Source: Nitrosospira sp. NpAV (GTDB lineage: Bacteria > Pseudomonadota > Gammaproteobacteria > Burkholderiales > Nitrosomonadaceae). From it: a stretch of 64,000 nucleotides of DNA. Position numbers and translations under genes: made by a program. A model generated the notes under the pieces. That model ran no database searches. It was not told the DNA's origin and was given only the letters and a program-made list of their open reading frames with translations. The DNA lies in NCBI RefSeq assembly GCF_000832065.1, contig NZ_JXQM01000010.1:1-64000 (forward strand), given 5' to 3'. Positions 62,188-64,000 of this stretch are shown here, one piece after another (within the stretch, counting starts at the first letter, position 1; every line of letters starts with the position of its first letter).

Positions 62188-62862
62188 ATGGTGGTAGGAG
62201 TAAAACATATAAAAACATTGATATATGCTTTACTGATGGGAGCTGCCGTGCTCATCAATACATCCGCTTCTGCACAATACAAGAATGAGAGCCGCGCCAT
62301 TTACATCACCGTAGGCAGCACCTACGGTGGCTTGGATAACGCGGCCTTGCAATTGGTTCGGAAAACGGTTGGAAAGGCCATCGGTGTCAATACTATCGAT
62401 ACATTCCGTGTATATTACCCCCGGGCGGGAAACCCTGCTTCAATGGAGGCCGGGTTATCCGCATGCGTGGAAGCAGCTTCCGGTACCACCACGGTAAAAT
62501 TCAACGAATTGATCAAGCAACTGCATTCCATCCGTCCCAAGGCAGGAACCTTTCTCAACGTAGAGCTAACTGAACGCTGCAAGGAAATCGAACCCATTGA
62601 ACCATCCAATTGTGGCGGCGTACTGGGCGCGATATGCCCTGATGCACAGTACTGTAAAATCGGCACCGGACAATGCAAGACTATCGAGGCACCGGGAGCT
62701 TGCGAGGCCATCCCAACGATTTGCACCCGGGTATATAAGCCGGTTTGCGGTTGCGACGGCAAGACTTATGAAAACGAATGCGAGGCGGCACGCGCTGGTG
62801 TCCCCCTTGATTACCATGACAAGTGCAAGATCCCGGAAGAATTGGCACATGGTAATAAGTAG
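62188..62862 (+). CDS. Secreted Kazal-domain protein
   Basis: A 224-residue secreted protein. A signal peptide (IYALLMGAAVLINTSASAQ) is followed by an unrecognised central region with C-G-G...C-P-D-A-Q-Y-C-K. The C-terminal Kazal-type domain is ACEAIPTICTRVYKPVCGCDGKTYENECEAARAGV with its six-Cys pattern. Kazal domains inhibit serine proteases, so it may protect the cell surface or target foreign proteases. The start codon is uncertain. ATG at 62188 has no perfect ribosome binding site. Confidence 0.8.
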   Translation: MVVGVKHIKTLIYALLMGAAVLINTSASAQYKNESRAIYITVGSTYGGLDNAALQLVRKTVGKAIGVNTIDTFRVYYPRAGNPASMEAGLSACVEAASGTTTVKFNELIKQLHSIRPKAGTFLNVELTERCKEIEPIEPSNCGGVLGAICPDAQYCKIGTGQCKTIEAPGACEAIPTICTRVYKPVCGCDGKTYENECEAARAGVPLDYHDKCKIPEELAHGNK

Positions 62863-62915
62863 GATGGCAGGATTATCATGCCGACCATGTTAAGAATCCT
62901 GTAACTCTTCCATAT

Positions 62916-63359
62916 TTATTTTTCCGGTACTTTATTTATCAACAACCAATATAAACCCGCACGAGAAACAACGTCCAGAAATTGCTCGAAGTCTACCGGT
63001 TTGACCAGATAACTATTTACGCCAAGCTGATAACTTTCAATAATATCCCGATCCTCATGCGAGGACGTCATAATAACGGCAGGTATTGCCTTTAGACGCT
63101 CGTCTGCCTTTACGCGCCGCAGGACTTCGATACCATCCACCTTCGGCATCTTGAGATCAAGCAAGATGAGCTTGGGTTTCGAGTTAAGACGGCCTTCATA
63201 GCTGCCGGTACAAAAAAGGAAGTCGAGCGCTTCGGCTCCATCCTTGAGCCACACCAAATGATTGGCCATATTTTTCTTTCTAAGTGCTCGAATGGTAAGC
63301 TCGGCATCGCTGGCATTATCTTCAACCAGGAGAATTTCTACCGATTCAAATTCACTCAT
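62916..63359 (-). CDS. CheY-like response regulator (Rcp1 type)
   Basis: A single-domain receiver of 147 residues. Acidic pocket [11 protein letters not shown], phospho-Asp68 in [13 protein letters not shown], Thr/Ser in VIMTSSHED and Lys in [10 protein letters not shown]. The ATG at 63359 is preceded by AAGGATCAAAAG and is preferred to an in-frame start 72 codons upstream, which lies in the kinase gene. It overlaps the kinase 3' end by 8 bases, so it is co-translated. Similar to the regulator at 47005. Confidence 0.92.
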   Translation of the reverse strand: MSEFESVEILLVEDNASDAELTIRALRKKNMANHLVWLKDGAEALDFLFCTGSYEGRLNSKPKLILLDLKMPKVDGIEVLRRVKADERLKAIPAVIMTSSHEDRDIIESYQLGVNSYLVKPVDFEQFLDVVSRAGLYWLLINKVPEK

Positions 63360-64000
63360 CTTTTGATCCTTGTGGAAGCTCGAAGAAAAAAGTCGCGCCC
63401 TCATTTTCCTTGGCTTCAGCCCAAACTCGTCCGTTGTGCCGCAAAATGACACGCTCCACAATGGCGAGGCCGACACCGGTTCCGGGAAATTCATCATCGC
63501 GGTGCAACCGGTGAAATATACCGAACAGCTTATCGTAGTAGCGCATGTCAAAACCCGCGCCGTTATCTTTGACATAATAGATATTCATTCCATTCCCCTC
63601 CCGGCTTCCTAGCTCAACATATGCCGGGCTGACATGAGAAGTGAATTTGAAGGCATTGGTTAACAGATTGATCCATACCTGACGGATGAGCGCACGGTCA
63701 CCATGAGCTGGCGGCAGCTCATGGACGCAGGTCTGCACAGCGCGTTCCTTAAAATCAAGCTGTATATCCTCTATCACCTCCTTCACCAATGCCGCCATAT
63801 CGACCTTCGTCGCGGTTATCTGCTTACGCCCCAACCGCGAGAATTCCAGCAAGTCGTCAATCAGCGATCCCATTCGCTTACTGTTTTTCCTTATCACGCC
63901 TAGCAAGCGTTTCCCCTCGTCGTCCAGACTGGCGGCATAGTCTTCCTGAAGAATGCGCGAATATCCGTCAATCGCACGCAATGGTGCCCGCAGATCGTGG
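63352..64000 (-). CDS. Sensor histidine kinase, C-terminal part (gene runs past window end)
   Basis: Only the HisKA and HATPase_c part is in the window. At the edge the minus strand encodes [21 protein letters not shown] with the phospho-His, then [19 protein letters not shown]. The ATPase boxes are [12 protein letters not shown] (N), [24 protein letters not shown] (G1/F) and [14 protein letters not shown] (G2). The sensor half lies outside. It forms a pair with the overlapping CheY-like regulator. Confidence 0.92.
   Translation of the reverse strand, partial: HDLRAPLRAIDGYSRILQEDYAASLDDEGKRLLGVIRKNSKRMGSLIDDLLEFSRLGRKQITATKVDMAALVKEVIEDIQLDFKERAVQTCVHELPPAHGDRALIRQVWINLLTNAFKFTSHVSPAYVELGSREGNGMNIYYVKDNGAGFDMRYYDKLFGIFHRLHRDDEFPGTGVGLAIVERVILRHNGRVWAEAKENEGATFFFELPQGSKDE

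Noticed and set aside
1-64000. CRISPR array or rRNA operon
   Set aside because: I saw no regularly spaced repeats with unique spacers and no rRNA-like sequence.

Overview
The window comes from a motile Gram-negative betaproteobacterium. It carries the FlhDC master regulator together with FliA, FlhF, FlhG and two stator pairs, three PEP-CTERM surface proteins, and a bicarbonate transporter with its PII-like partner. Together these suggest an autotrophic nitrifier of the Nitrosomonadaceae, most likely Nitrosospira. The genus is an inference from gene content, because no rRNA is present.

Layout. At 0.3-2.2 kb lies a NarL-type two-component pair. The region 2.6-31.2 kb is a large flagellar cluster. 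It runs flgLKJIHGFEDCB on the minus strand and flgA, flgM, flgN on the plus strand. A short foreign insert follows (secreted protein, small membrane protein, orphan Rhs tip), then motD-like, motC-like, fliA, flhG, flhF, flhA, flhB, motB, motA, flhC and flhD on the minus strand. Three FliA (sigma28) promoters can be read, before flgK, flgM and motA. A long palindrome lies upstream of flhDC. The regulatory order would be flhDC, then the hook-basal-body genes, then FliA/FlgM checkpoint control of flgK, flgMN and motAB.

From 31.5 to 37.4 kb are a PP2C phosphatase, a CotH-like secreted protein, a tightly overlapping cassette of tiny genes around a FeeM-like N-acyltransferase, and two PEP-CTERM genes. 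The region 38.1-54.2 kb is an accretion island between tRNA-Leu(TAA) and tRNA-Cys(GCA). Outside it are tRNA-Gly(GCC), pgsA and uvrC. This tRNA order matches the enterobacterial uvrC-pgsA-glyW-cysT-leuZ array, so the array looks split by about 16 kb of acquired DNA. The island and its edges hold integrase fragments, transposase remnants, a decayed NuoM-like gene, sbtA/sbtB, a CI-like regulator with three candidate operators, a CHRD PEP-CTERM protein, a sensor kinase and response regulator, UdgX, a cupin, a DUF72 protein, a second FeeM-like gene and a nuclease.

From 54.3 to 64 kb are housekeeping and cell-surface genes: pgsA, uvrC, a tautomerase, a family-5 uracil-DNA glycosylase, efp, an APH(6)-like kinase, an OprP/OprO-like porin, two duplicated small secreted proteins, a Kazal-domain protein and a two-component pair cut by the window end. 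A dispersed MITE-like repeat with terminal inverted repeats occurs in at least five places, three of them directly against a stop codon.
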